Assembly (NCBI GenBank): GCA_023475235.1
Contig: JAMCWG010000156.1
Coordinates: 1 to 47,669 of the forward strand
Reading direction: 5' to 3'
Length of the DNA stretch: 47,669 nt
Source: Chloroflexota bacterium
GTDB lineage: Bacteria > Chloroflexota > UBA6077 > FW602-bin22 > JAMCWG01
Of this stretch, positions 31,423 to 40,429 are shown in pieces. The position numbers and the translations under genes were made by a program. Position 1 is the first letter of the stretch; every line of letters starts with the position of its first letter. A model generated the notes under the pieces. That model worked only from the letters and a program-made list of their open reading frames with translations. It searched no databases and was not told the origin of the DNA.

Positions 31423-32294
31423 TAAGGCTCATCCTCCGGCTCGCCGGCCTGGGTCGCCTCTTCGCGGGCGAAGCGGACCCGGTTGATGGCCTCTCGCAGT
31501 TCCTTCGCTGCCTGGCGGGCGGCGTAGGCGAAGTCGCGCCCCGTCGAGGCATAGATGATGCCCCGCGCCGAGTTTATGATGGCCCGTTGGCCATGCTCGT
31601 CGACGCCATAGCGCACCGTGGCCTCCAGATCGCCGGCCTGAGCGCCGACGCCCGGAATGAGGATGGGAAGCTCCGGCGCCATCTGGCGGATGCGCTGGAG
31701 CTGGGTGGGGTAGGTGGCGCCGACCACCAGCCCGCAGTTGCCGTGGCGGTTCCAGTGTAGCACCCGACTCGCCACGACTTCGTACAGCGGCCGCGGCTCG
31801 GCGCCGGGCGCGGCCACCAGCAGGTCCTGGAACTCGGCCGAGCCTGGGTTCGACGTCTTGCAGAGCACGAAAATGCCTTTGTCCTTCCATTCGAGGAAGG
31901 GCAGCAGGGCGTCCTCGCCCAGGTAAGGGCTCACCGTCACCGCGTCGAACCCGAGGTCCTCGAACACCGCGTGGGCGTAGGCAGTGGCGGTGTTCCCTAC
32001 ATCCCCTCGCTTGGCATCGGCAATCACCGGTGTATCCTGGGGAATAACGGCCAGGGTGGCGCGCAGCAACGCCCAGCCTTCCAGCCCCAGGGCTTCGTAG
32101 AAGGCGAGATTGGGCTTGTAGGCGCAGACCAAATCGGCCGTAGCCTCTATGATGCTCCGGTTAAAGGCAAGCAGCGCCTTCGGTCCCGTGCCCAGATGCG
32201 GCGGCACCCGGTGGGGGTCGATGTCCAGGCCCACACACACCAGGCTCGACCGGCGCCGGCTGACGTCAAGCAATTTCTCTTCAAAGAGCGACAC
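31422..32294 (-). CDS. pyrF: Orotidine 5'-phosphate decarboxylase
   Basis: A 290-residue protein of the longer OMP decarboxylase type; it makes UMP in pyrimidine synthesis. Seen: SSLVCVGLDIDPHRVP, YKPNLAFYEALG, and DAKRGDVGNTATAYA (93-107, catalytic Asp-Lys-Asp cluster), then FLCKTSN-type and VVGATYP motifs, and ILIPGVGAQAGDLEA near the C-terminus for phosphate binding. The GTG at 32292-32294 follows GAGGGACGCGC. The frame extends 49 codons further without homology. The promoter is at 32374-32403. The gene overlaps the DUF951 gene by one base. Confidence 0.94.
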   Translation of the reverse strand: MSLFEEKLLDVSRRRSSLVCVGLDIDPHRVPPHLGTGPKALLAFNRSIIEATADLVCAYKPNLAFYEALGLEGWALLRATLAVIPQDTPVIADAKRGDVGNTATAYAHAVFEDLGFDAVTVSPYLGEDALLPFLEWKDKGIFVLCKTSNPGSAEFQDLLVAAPGAEPRPLYEVVASRVLHWNRHGNCGLVVGATYPTQLQRIRQMAPELPILIPGVGAQAGDLEATVRYGVDEHGQRAIINSARGIIYASTGRDFAYAARQAAKELREAINRVRFAREEATQAGEPEDEP

Positions 32295-32373
32295 GCGCGT
32301 CCCTCGGTTGTGGCTATGGGTGGCATATTGGCACCGCGCCGGCCTGCACGACGGCCAGGGCGGTGCAGGTGTA

Positions 32374-32403
32374 AGCATAGCATTCTGAGGGTTGTTTAGA
32401 CAA
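32374..32403 (-). promoter_or_regulatory. pyrF promoter
   Basis: On the minus strand TTGTCT (32398-32403), 18 bases, TATGCT (32374-32379) preceded by TGC (extended -10). The leader is about 70-75 bases. Confidence 0.5.
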
Positions 32404-32523
32404 ATCGCAGATGGAGGTTGAGGGGCCGGGCATAGCGGCAACGATCTCGTAGCGGTCGGGTCATCCGGTCGCTGGAGTCGTTGTGATGGGCGATGGAACG
32501 GCCGAGTGTCGCGCTTTTTTCGC

Positions 32524-34938
32524 TCAACCTACGGTCACGGCGAAGTTCGTCCCGGCCCATTCGCCGGCATCCGGCCAGTAAAAGGTGAACACTACCTGCT
32601 CTCCCTGCCGAAGCCCCTTGGTGGGCAGATCGGCCACATGCATTCCCACCTTGGTGTCACGGGTCTCGGTATCATGTGCGGTCTGGAAGCCGTCGGTGCT
32701 CCAATGGACGACGGCCGGCTTCTGCAATTCCAGGCGCAGGAGCTTCCCGTGGAGCGTGGTGCGGCTCTTCTGGTTGAAGCGCCAGGTGGAATACGGGGAT
32801 TCCTTGTGCTCTATCAGGTAACGCTGCACCGGCTGAGGTGGGGTATCGAACACGCGCCCCTCTCGCAGCGAGCGGCGCAGCTTGATGTACTCGGCGTGCG
32901 CCCAGACCAGCGGCATTCCCGACCCCGATGCCCGTCCAAAGAAAAGGTCCTTTTCGGGGATGTCCGGCGAATCCCAGACTTGCTCCGGTAGCATACCGCC
33001 CTCATTGGCGAACGCCTCAATCGTGCGCATCAGCCGCTCTGCCTCCTGGCGCCGGCCGGCCGCCATCTCGTAGTGGGCACGCTCGCCGGTGAGCAAGGGC
33101 CACGCCCGCCCGATCCCTGTGCCATCGTAGGCCGATCCGTCGGCATGCTCGCCGTAGCCGTCGTCGTTGTAGCGGTGCCAGGCCGGGCCGTATGGCGTCT
33201 CCACCTTCAACAGGGCATCGATAGCCTTGACCGTGTTCACTATGCGCGGGTCGTGGGCGGAGCGCAGGCCGAACCGGACGAGCGCCAGGGCATCAGGACT
33301 GACGAAATGCACGGCGGGAGCGCTGCTCTGGCCGGGTGGCCGGTTCTTGATGGGGACGAAGCCGTCGTTCAAGGATGTTCCGTCGGCCACTTCGGGCGGG
33401 GCGATGCGGACGTAATAGCCTTCGATGCCCAGCTTGTGTGCCAGCTCGGTGCCGGTGGCATAGGTCCACTTCTCTATGCTGGAGTTCCAGTTGTCGGCCA
33501 CCTCCCGCAGATAGGTGGCGATGTCCGGCTCGTGGCGCACCTCGGCCAGATCGGCGGCGGCCAGCAGTGCGGCGATTTCGACGGCAAGCGTGAATGGGGA
33601 GTAGCCGGGCTCTTCCTCCCAACGGTCTTCCTCGGTGACCGGGCCGTTGCAGACCACGAAGCTGGCGGCCTGGCGTATCATCGGCCACAGCCGCATCAAG
33701 TCGCCTTCGTCCAGAAGGCCGTTCTGCCATCCGTTGTCGGTCAGGAGAATGGGGAACGAAGCTTCATCCATCTGCACAGCGGTCCAAAAGGGAGTCCCAT
33801 CCAGCCACATGTTCTGCGCCCAGTGGCCGTCGGGCTCCTGGGTTGTCTCCAGGTACTGAATGACGCGGTAGGCCTGGTCCAGCGCCCCGGCCGCCAGGAG
33901 CCCGGTGACCGTCTCCACCAGGTCCCTGGTCCATACCAGATGGTAGCCGCCGAGATCGTGGTCGCCTTTGTCGGCTCCCCACGGTATGGAAAGGCTGGCG
34001 ATGATCCCGCCGCGGAAGTCCTTCGCCTCGTGGGTCCGTAGAACGGCCGCGCTGACGCGATAGTAGTCGAGCTTGCCGTCGCCCTGCCTTTCGGCCCTTT
34101 CGCCGAGGTGAAGCAGCCGGTTCTGCCACTGCTGCCATTCCTCGATGTACTCGTTCAAGCTGGCATCGAAGCCGTCCTGCAGGGCGGCGCGAGCGAGGTG
34201 CCCGGCCTCCTGGATGCGTGTGCCGAAGCCCAGGGCCAGCAGGAAGGTGCCGCCGGCGGCGCGCAAATCGATCTCGCCGGTCAGGGCCACATTGCCGTCC
34301 TCGGCCCTGGCGTAGGTCCACGCCATCTGCTTGTGGGCTCTCAAGTCCTGCCAGCCATCCGAGGTCCCGACGAAGCCGGCCGAGCGCTTGAGCCAGGACG
34401 CGGACGACGCCAGGGCCAGCGCGAAGCCTTCCCGCTCGGCGAACAGCATCGGCGTTCCCTTCGTGTCACCGACTAGCCCGGTGTTGCCCGCGCCCTGGTT
34501 GCCCAGGTGGGGGGCCAGCAGCACGTAAAGATTGTAGTCCTCCAGCGACCCTTTGAGGGGGATGAATTGGGTCCGCTGGAGGACCACGTGCCGCTTCGGG
34601 TCGGCGATTACGTCTTTCTCGATGCGGTAGCGCCCCTCTTCACAGGTGTTCACCAGGTGATAGGCAGGCACGCCATCGACAATGTAGCTCACCTCGTGTT
34701 CGGCCTGGCGCTTTTCCTCGGAGAAGAAGTCGCGGCCATCGGTGACGATCAGGCCCATATCCCTGGTGCAGGCAGTGTCCATGCGAGGATAGTAGATCTC
34801 GTTAAGGATGCCGTGACTCAGGGTGAACCAGACGCGGCTGGCGGAGCTGAGCGAAGCGCCTACGCCAACCTTGGCACTGGAAGTCCAGCGCGCAGGTATG
34901 CCTGGCCCGCCGGGTGCATTGTCGCCTTGTTGAGCCAT
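32524..34938 (-). CDS. GH15 glucoamylase-like (glucan 1,4-alpha-glucosidase) enzyme
   Basis: An 804-residue cytoplasmic protein. The N-terminal beta-sandwich (about 1-270) has SRVWFTLSHGILNEIYYPRMDTACTRDMGLIVTDG. An (alpha/alpha)6 barrel (about 290-680) has GDHDLGGYHLVWTRDLVETV, DGHWAQNMWLDGTPFWTAVQMDEASFPILL, EEDRWEEEPGYSPFTLAVEIAAL (catalytic acid Glu of the DRWEE motif) and SGSGMPLVWAHAEYIKLRRSL (catalytic base Glu). A C-terminal domain (about 690-804) resembles the carbohydrate-binding part of glucodextranase-like enzymes. It removes glucose from the non-reducing ends of alpha-glucans. There is no signal peptide, so it probably acts on internal glycogen. The ATG follows AAGGAGGCAAGG. Confidence 0.93.
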   Translation of the reverse strand: MAQQGDNAPGGPGIPARWTSSAKVGVGASLSSASRVWFTLSHGILNEIYYPRMDTACTRDMGLIVTDGRDFFSEEKRQAEHEVSYIVDGVPAYHLVNTCEEGRYRIEKDVIADPKRHVVLQRTQFIPLKGSLEDYNLYVLLAPHLGNQGAGNTGLVGDTKGTPMLFAEREGFALALASSASWLKRSAGFVGTSDGWQDLRAHKQMAWTYARAEDGNVALTGEIDLRAAGGTFLLALGFGTRIQEAGHLARAALQDGFDASLNEYIEEWQQWQNRLLHLGERAERQGDGKLDYYRVSAAVLRTHEAKDFRGGIIASLSIPWGADKGDHDLGGYHLVWTRDLVETVTGLLAAGALDQAYRVIQYLETTQEPDGHWAQNMWLDGTPFWTAVQMDEASFPILLTDNGWQNGLLDEGDLMRLWPMIRQAASFVVCNGPVTEEDRWEEEPGYSPFTLAVEIAALLAAADLAEVRHEPDIATYLREVADNWNSSIEKWTYATGTELAHKLGIEGYYVRIAPPEVADGTSLNDGFVPIKNRPPGQSSAPAVHFVSPDALALVRFGLRSAHDPRIVNTVKAIDALLKVETPYGPAWHRYNDDGYGEHADGSAYDGTGIGRAWPLLTGERAHYEMAAGRRQEAERLMRTIEAFANEGGMLPEQVWDSPDIPEKDLFFGRASGSGMPLVWAHAEYIKLRRSLREGRVFDTPPQPVQRYLIEHKESPYSTWRFNQKSRTTLHGKLLRLELQKPAVVHWSTDGFQTAHDTETRDTKVGMHVADLPTKGLRQGEQVVFTFYWPDAGEWAGTNFAVTVG

Positions 34939-34971
34939 TCCTTGCCTCCTTGATGATGTGGGATGATGTGG

Positions 34972-35967
34972 TCACACCTGGCGCTGCTCGAAGCACCGGT
35001 CGGCGGCGTCGCTCGGAAAGCCCCCCACCTGGCCGTGCCTGCGCTCGCGGACGATACCCTCGTCGTGACCGAACGGGTGCCCGCCGAAGCCGTGGCGCAT
35101 CATTGCGATGGCCCGCGCCCAGGACTTCTGCTCGTCGCGGGAAGCGAACAGCTCCATCACCGACTGCGAGATCACCGGGATCGGTATCTCCATCTTGATG
35201 GCATCAGCCACCAGCCAGTTCACCTCGCCGGTATCCTCAATGTACGGTGGTACCGCCTCCAGCCCCCCTTCGGCCCGGTACTGCTCTTCCATCAGGTCGA
35301 TGAGCCACGAGCGGATGACCGACCCGTTGCGCCAGCAGTGCAAAATATTGGCGATGTCGAGCCTCTCGCGGTAGCATTCCAGTAGGTCTATGCCTTCGCC
35401 GATGGCCTGGAGCATGCCGAACTCGATCCCGTTGTGGACGAGCTTGACGAAGTGACCGGCTCCTGGCCCGCCGGCGTGCACATAACCGCCCGGGGTCGCC
35501 AGATCGAGGAGGATCGGCTCGATCCGGCTGATCGGTCCGTCCTCGCCGCCGGCCATGAAGCAGGCCCCCTGGCGCGCTCCCTCGACCCCGCCGCTCGTGC
35601 CCAGGTCGACGAAGTGCAAGCCCTTTTCTTTCAGCTTCGCATGCCGGCGGATGGAATCGCCCCAGTAGGAATTGCCGCCGTCGACGATGATGTCATCACT
35701 GTCGAGGTGGGCGGACAGCTCGTCGAGAACGGAATCCACTATGGGTCCTGCGGGAATGTAGAGGAATACTGCCCGGGGCGGTGACAGCGCCTCCTGGAAG
35801 CCGTGGAGCCCGCTTACATCGACCAAGCCGGCCTGCTTGAGGTCCGGCGGGGTGCCCTGGGTATCGTAGCCGGCAACACGTATTCCCTTCTCCAGAGCGT
35901 CGAGGGAGAGGTTCTTCCCCATCTTGCCCAGGCCGACCACGCCGAACTCTTTTCTCACTTCCATCAT
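34972..35967 (-). CDS. gnd: 6-phosphogluconate dehydrogenase, decarboxylating (short NAD type)
   Basis: A 331-residue protein. Rossmann motif GVVGLGKMGKNLS (residues 9-21), VFLYIPAGPIVDSVL, IIVDGGNSYWGDSIRRHAKLKEKGLHFVDLGTSGGVEGARQGACFMAGG (substrate loop), HFVKLVHNGIEFGMLQAIGEG (catalytic Lys in K-x-x-H-N) and a C-terminal GFGGHPFGHD tail. The short form of about 300 residues, with GndA/YqeC-type C-terminus, makes ribulose 5-phosphate and NADH. The ATG at 35965-35967, or the second ATG three bases on, follows GGAGGAAGG; the frame extends to 36036 without support. Confidence 0.93.
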   Translation of the reverse strand: MMEVRKEFGVVGLGKMGKNLSLDALEKGIRVAGYDTQGTPPDLKQAGLVDVSGLHGFQEALSPPRAVFLYIPAGPIVDSVLDELSAHLDSDDIIVDGGNSYWGDSIRRHAKLKEKGLHFVDLGTSGGVEGARQGACFMAGGEDGPISRIEPILLDLATPGGYVHAGGPGAGHFVKLVHNGIEFGMLQAIGEGIDLLECYRERLDIANILHCWRNGSVIRSWLIDLMEEQYRAEGGLEAVPPYIEDTGEVNWLVADAIKMEIPIPVISQSVMELFASRDEQKSWARAIAMMRHGFGGHPFGHDEGIVRERRHGQVGGFPSDAADRCFEQRQV

Positions 35968-36185
35968 AGCTACCTTCCTCCCCTCTTCTATCCTCTGCTC
36001 GCCGAGTGTGGCCCCTGGCAATTGGAATGCGTTCATCAGGTCGAGCGCGTGAGAAACGGGGCAAGGTCCAGATCGGTTGCGTTCACAAGCGCGTTAGCAT
36101 CGAGCGACCGGGTATTCAGGCAGGCTCGCAGGGGATACTTCTAGAATAATTGTAATATATTTTTGCGGGCGCGGTGCAGGCCCGG

Positions 36186-37478
36186 CTAGCGGCCGATGCC
36201 CCGGTACATGAATCCTAGCTTCTCCAGCTCTTTGGGGTCGTAGATGTTGCGGCCGTCGAAGAGGACGGGGGAGCGCAGCAGCGACTTGATGCGGGCCATG
36301 TTCAGATGCTTGAACTCGTTCCACTCGGTGAGCACGGCCAGCGCGTCGCTGTCCTTCGCCACTTCGTAGGGATTCTCGCAGAGCTCGACGTCGGGCAGCA
36401 ACTGCGCTGCGGCCCGCATCGCCGCCGGGTCGTATGCCTTGACCCGCGCGTGCTCCACCTGCAGGAAATGGATGATCTCCCGCGCCGGCGCGTCCCGCAT
36501 GTCGTCAGTGCCAGGCTTGAAGGAGAGCCCCAGGACGCCGACCGTCTTTCCATCCAACCCTCCCAGGGCCTCGCGCATCTTCTGCACCGCCAGGCGCCGC
36601 TGGTCTTTGTTGATCTCGGCGACCGCCCGCAGCAGGCGGGGGTAGCATCCGTATCGTGAGCCCATATCGATGAGGGCGCTAACATCTTTCGGAAAACAAC
36701 TGCCGCCCCAGCCGATGCCCGCGTCGAGGTAGTGGTGGCCGATACGCTTGTCGTAGCCCATCCCCCGCGCCACCGCCTTGACGTCGGCACCCAGAGCCTC
36801 GCACATCGCCGCAATCTCGTTGATGAAGGATATGCGGGTTGCCAGGAAGGCGTTCGACGCATACTTGATCATCTCGGCTGTGCGCAGGTCGGTGATCAAC
36901 ACGGGCGCATCCAGGGGTGCGTATAGCTCGGCCAGCCGCTCCGCGGCCTCGCGGTCGGTGGCGCCCAGGACCACGCGGTCCGGCCGCATGAAATCGCTGA
37001 CTGCCGTTCCTTCCCGCAGAAACTCGGGGTTGGAGACCACCGAGCACTTGGTGATGTTCGCGCCGCACTGCTTGATGATGCTAGCCACGCGATCGCCGGA
37101 GCCGATGGGCACGGTGCTCTTGTTCACGACTACGATGTCGCCTCTGGCGTGTTCGGCGATGCCCTGGGCGGCGGCTTCCACATAGCTCAGGTTGGCCTCT
37201 CCCTCCATTCCGGAGGGCGTGCCCACCGCAATGAAGATGAACTCTGCCGCTTCCATTGCCTGCGAGTAAGAGCTGGTGAAGTCGAGCCGGCCGGCACGGT
37301 AGTTGCGGTTGACCATCTCCTCCAGCCCGGGCTCGAAGATGGGGATGATTCCTTTCTTGAGGTTCTGGCACTTCTCACGGTCGATGTCCAGGCAGAACAC
37401 CTGGTTGCCCAGGTCGGCCAGGCAAGCACCAGTCACCAGGCCCACATACCCAACTCCGATGACGCAGATGTTGCTCAT
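36186..37478 (-). CDS. UDP-glucose 6-dehydrogenase
   Basis: A 430-residue enzyme that oxidises UDP-glucose to UDP-glucuronate using two NAD. N-terminal Rossmann VIGVGYVGLVTGACLADLGN (GxGYVGL, residues 8-14), FIAVGTPSG, VNKSTVPIGSGD, NPEFLREGTAV, and the active site GWGGSCFPKD with the nucleophilic Cys261. The C-terminal domain has VGVLGLSFKPGTDDMRDAPA and ends DGRNIYDP-type. The ATG at 37476-37478 is used; the frame extends to 37610 without homology. The product feeds polysaccharide or pentose-sugar synthesis. Confidence 0.96.
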   Translation of the reverse strand: MSNICVIGVGYVGLVTGACLADLGNQVFCLDIDREKCQNLKKGIIPIFEPGLEEMVNRNYRAGRLDFTSSYSQAMEAAEFIFIAVGTPSGMEGEANLSYVEAAAQGIAEHARGDIVVVNKSTVPIGSGDRVASIIKQCGANITKCSVVSNPEFLREGTAVSDFMRPDRVVLGATDREAAERLAELYAPLDAPVLITDLRTAEMIKYASNAFLATRISFINEIAAMCEALGADVKAVARGMGYDKRIGHHYLDAGIGWGGSCFPKDVSALIDMGSRYGCYPRLLRAVAEINKDQRRLAVQKMREALGGLDGKTVGVLGLSFKPGTDDMRDAPAREIIHFLQVEHARVKAYDPAAMRAAAQLLPDVELCENPYEVAKDSDALAVLTEWNEFKHLNMARIKSLLRSPVLFDGRNIYDPKELEKLGFMYRGIGR

Positions 37479-37605
37479 TATCGTATTCTCACGACTCCTC
37501 GATGGTGTTGCGAACGGGCTTGCGAATGCCCCCGGGTGCTTCCGGAACTTTTCGAGTCCATCGCCCAACGCCCCGGAGCTGGGAGACTCCATTTGCTGCT
37601 CGTAT

Positions 37606-37635
37606 AGCATAGCGTAGAAGGATGCAAAGAAGCAA
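37606..37635 (-). promoter_or_regulatory. Promoter of the UDP-glucose dehydrogenase gene
   Basis: On the minus strand TTGCTT (37630-37635), 18 bases, TATGCT (37606-37611). It gives a leader of about 120 bases. Confidence 0.45.
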
Positions 37636-37766
37636 GTGCGAAACGCTCACGGAAGAGCATTCCATAGTTGACGCCACTGCCGGCATCGGCTATCTTGGCC
37701 CAAGGTCTCGCCCGGCGCTTGATGACAAGGCTCTATGCGAAGCATGTGGGCATTGAGGTAGTGTAA

Positions 37767-38957
37767 ATGCCGAAAGTACTCGATGGTATCCGTGTCGTCG
37801 ACCTAACCCGTGTCATCTCAGGCCCGTTCTGCACGATGCTGCTGGCCGATATGGGGGCCGAGGTCCTCAAGATCGAGGGCCCTGAAGGGGAAGACGCACG
37901 CAACGGCGCCCCGCGGGGCCGCGGCGGCAGCCTCTACTGGATCTCCCATAACCGCAACAAGAAGTCCATCACCCTCAATCTCCGCGCCGAAAAAGGCAAG
38001 GAAATCCTGCGCGAGCTGGTGAAGCGGGCCGACATCGTCGCCGAGAACTTCCGGCCCGGCGTGATGGCCAGTATCGGCTTCGACTACCCCCGGCTGAAAG
38101 CCATCAAGGATGATATCATTCTGGTGTCGCTGTGCGGCTTCGGACAGACCGGCCCCTATGCCCAGCGTCCGGCCTACGACCAGGTCATACAGTCGATGAG
38201 CGGGCTGGTCTGGGTCACCGGCCATCCCGATGGCCCGCCGGCCCGGCCGGGGGTCTATATCGGCGATTATCTGCCAGCCGTCTATGCGGCTTTTGGCACG
38301 ATGCTCGCTCTGTACCACCGGGACCACACCGGCCAGGGCCAGCACGTGGACGTCGCGATGCTCGATGCCATCGTATCGATGATGTGTATGCCCATTGCCA
38401 ACTACATAGTGAACGGCATCGCTTCCGAGCGGCGGGGCAACCGCAGCGTGCTGAACCCGGCCGCTCCCAACAACACCTATCGCCTCGCCGACGGCTACGT
38501 CCACCTTATTGTCATCATCGACGACCACTTCCGGCGGCTATGCGAGGCGCTCGGCCGGCAGGACTGGCTGGAGGACCCTCGCTTCAAGGACCAATTCAGT
38601 CGTGAGAAGTACGGTGCCGAGCTGGACGCCCTGGTAGCGGCGGAGTTGGCACCGAGGTCGGTGGGCGAGGTACTGGCCATGATGGAGCGGGCCGGCGTCG
38701 CCTGCGGGCCGGTGCAGGATATCCCGCAGGTGGTGGCGGACCCGCAGGTGCAGTCCCGGCAGATGATCGTTGAGGTCGACCACCCCGTGATGGGCCGGAT
38801 TCCCGTGCCGGGGGTGACCGTCAAGCTATCGGCGACGCCGGGCGAGGTGCGGACCGCGCCGCCGCTGCTGGGCGCCCATGACGAGGAGGTATACCAGGGC
38901 CTCCTCGGCTACAGCCACGCCGACATCGAGGCCCTGAGGGCGGATGGAATAATCTAA
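37767..38957 (+). CDS. Family III CoA-transferase (CaiB/BaiF)
   Basis: A 396-residue protein. LDGIRVVDLTRVISGPFCTMLLADMGAEVLKIEGPEGEDARNGAP is the family's N-terminal signature. ENFRPGVMASIGFDYPRLK and SLCGFGQTGPYAQRPAYDQVIQSMSGL follow. The GVYIGDYLPAVYAAFG block holds Asp167, matching the catalytic Asp of formyl-CoA transferase. GQGQHVDVAMLDAI then ends the first half. It moves CoA between an acyl-CoA and a free acid; the substrates are unknown (oxalate, carnitine, succinate and bile-acid types all exist). The ATG starts 40-plus bases after a purine-rich stretch. It is not linked to an obvious pathway partner. Confidence 0.93.
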   Translation: MPKVLDGIRVVDLTRVISGPFCTMLLADMGAEVLKIEGPEGEDARNGAPRGRGGSLYWISHNRNKKSITLNLRAEKGKEILRELVKRADIVAENFRPGVMASIGFDYPRLKAIKDDIILVSLCGFGQTGPYAQRPAYDQVIQSMSGLVWVTGHPDGPPARPGVYIGDYLPAVYAAFGTMLALYHRDHTGQGQHVDVAMLDAIVSMMCMPIANYIVNGIASERRGNRSVLNPAAPNNTYRLADGYVHLIVIIDDHFRRLCEALGRQDWLEDPRFKDQFSREKYGAELDALVAAELAPRSVGEVLAMMERAGVACGPVQDIPQVVADPQVQSRQMIVEVDHPVMGRIPVPGVTVKLSATPGEVRTAPPLLGAHDEEVYQGLLGYSHADIEALRADGII

Positions 38958-38987
38958 GCCCGGCAGACGAAGGGCGGCCAAAGGGCA

Positions 38988-39047
38988 GCGACTGAAGTCG
39001 CAACTACGTGAGGGAATAGCGAGAGACGTAGTGACGAATTTAGTCGT
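38988..39047. repeat. Family B hairpin, copy 2
   Basis: GCGACTGAAGTCGCAACTACG-type arm (38988-39008) pairs imperfectly with 39027-39047. It lies between convergent genes. Confidence 0.8.
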
Positions 39048-39091
39048 CACAGGCGTCACCTCGCAGGAAAAGCAAAAGCCTGTAGCGGCAA

Positions 39092-39156
39092 GCGACTGAA
39101 GTCGCCACTACGTGAGGGATAACGAAGGACGTAGTGACGACTGCAGTCGTCACTAC
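39092..39156. repeat. Family B hairpin, copy 3, with a perfect palindrome
   Basis: The left arm 39092-39112 is identical to 18790-18810. The right arm 39130-39150 overlaps a perfect 26-bp palindrome at 39131-39156 (GTAGTGACGACTG and its reverse complement). It may serve as a shared terminator. Confidence 0.85.
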
Positions 39157-39178
39157 GCAATCCAGCGTTGGCTGCTCC

Positions 39179-39859
39179 CTAGATCTTACCGGCTTTCTCC
39201 AGCACTTCCCTCACCCGCAGCGCGCCGCCGCGCGGACTGGAGAGCACGCAGGCGGCAACATCGGCGTCCAGTTGGGGCACCAGCCGGGCCATCGATCCCT
39301 GCGCCAACACGACGACGTTGGACTCCTTCGCCAGGTTGATTATCCCCTCGAGCACCATCTCGTCGTGCCGTCTGGCGTCGCCGGCCATAAGCACGTCGAA
39401 GGCGCCCTCACATACCTGCTGCCGGATGGTCAGGGTCTTGCCGCCGGCGGACGCCATCCGCTCTACCAGACGGCAGGTGGGGGCCAGCGTGGTGGGAACG
39501 GTGGCCAGCACGCCAATGCGACCGCCGCGGCGGGTGGCCTCCTCGGCCATCGGCTCGTCAATCTTCACGATGGGCGTGCTCACCACCTGGCGGGCAACGT
39601 CCATCGTCTCTGACACCGAAGAGCAGCAGTTCAGGATAATATCGGCGCCCGCGGCCTCGGCGCCCATCACGTACAGCACCATCCGGCGGGTCACTCCCTG
39701 GGTGACGTGGCCGGCCATCCGCACGTCCTTCAGGAGCGCATCGTCCATGATGTGGACCAGCTCTGCCTGGGGCAATATGTCCTGGAACACTTCGGTGAGA
39801 GGCACAATAAGAGCGTTGCTGGTATGAATAAGGCAAACGCGTGGTGTCCTGGCAGACAT
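39179..39859 (-). CDS. Aspartate/glutamate racemase family protein
   Basis: A 226-residue Asp/Glu racemase-fold protein: RVCLIHTSNALIVPL, GADIILNCCSSVSETMDVAR (Cys78/Cys79 at the first catalytic-Cys position), TPIVKIDEPMAEEATRRGGRIGVLATVPTTLAPT and SNVVVLAQGSMARLVPQL. Where amino-acid racemases have the second catalytic cysteine (about residue 190, usually GCT), this protein has QGS. It may therefore be a decarboxylase- or hydantoin-racemase-like relative instead of a true racemase. The ATG is at 39857-39859, with AAGGAGAAGA upstream. A minus-strand TATAAT at 39889-39894 may be its -10. Confidence 0.85.
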   Translation of the reverse strand: MSARTPRVCLIHTSNALIVPLTEVFQDILPQAELVHIMDDALLKDVRMAGHVTQGVTRRMVLYVMGAEAAGADIILNCCSSVSETMDVARQVVSTPIVKIDEPMAEEATRRGGRIGVLATVPTTLAPTCRLVERMASAGGKTLTIRQQVCEGAFDVLMAGDARRHDEMVLEGIINLAKESNVVVLAQGSMARLVPQLDADVAACVLSSPRGGALRVREVLEKAGKI

Positions 39860-39888
39860 CTTCTTCTCCTTGCTTGCTGATAGATGAG

Positions 39889-39894
39889 ATTATA
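39889..39894 (-). promoter_or_regulatory. Possible -10 of the racemase-family gene
   Basis: A perfect minus-strand TATAAT 30 bases upstream of the start. The -35 is not clear. Confidence 0.4.
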
Positions 39895-40001
39895 CAACAT
39901 CAACGACAAAGGTCTCGCACTTCACCCATCAATTCTGATAGAATTAGGCCATCGCCACGGTAATAGGCTATCTGCCACCACATTGTGCAAGGAGGGCACC
40001 G

Positions 40002-40367
40002 TTGATTACGAGCATCGATCACATCGAGCTGGTCGTCCGAGATGTCGAGGAGGAGGTCGGCTTCCTGGAGAAGCTGGGCTTCCGGGTGGTAAGGCGGACG
40101 CCCCATCGTGGGGGCTCCGTGGAGCTGCAGTTGCCCGGTCCGCACCAGCCGATCGTCGAGATACATAAGGTGCGCGAGGGCGAGGCCATCGGGATGAACC
40201 ACCTGGGACTGGGCGTCGACGACATAAGCAAGACGCAAGCGGAGCTGGAGGCCAAGGGCCTGCCCTTCAACGGAGAGCCCCGTCTCATCGTGGACACACA
40301 GCGGATGCTCTCCAACACTGTTGACCCCAACGGCTGGGATGTGCAACTGGTGGGCAAACCATCCTAG
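40002..40367 (+). CDS. VOC-family (glyoxalase/bleomycin-resistance-fold) protein
   Basis: A 121-residue vicinal-oxygen-chelate fold protein. The first half is SIDHIELVVRDVEEEVGFLEKLGFRVVRR ... VELQLPG. The second half is GMNHLGLGVDDISKTQAELEAKGLPF ... TVDPNGWDVQLV. The His residues of both halves are present, but the C-terminal metal Glu (usually in I-E-L-V) appears replaced by Gln in VQLV. The substrate is unknown; methylmalonyl-CoA epimerase is one relative. The start is TTG at 40002 with AAGGAGGG seven bases upstream; no ATG fits. Confidence 0.8.
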   Translation: MITSIDHIELVVRDVEEEVGFLEKLGFRVVRRTPHRGGSVELQLPGPHQPIVEIHKVREGEAIGMNHLGLGVDDISKTQAELEAKGLPFNGEPRLIVDTQRMLSNTVDPNGWDVQLVGKPS

Positions 40368-40429
40368 CGGGCGTTGCCTGAACGAAATGGCCAGACGAGC
40401 TCTACATCAGCCTGGCGGGAGGTGACGGC

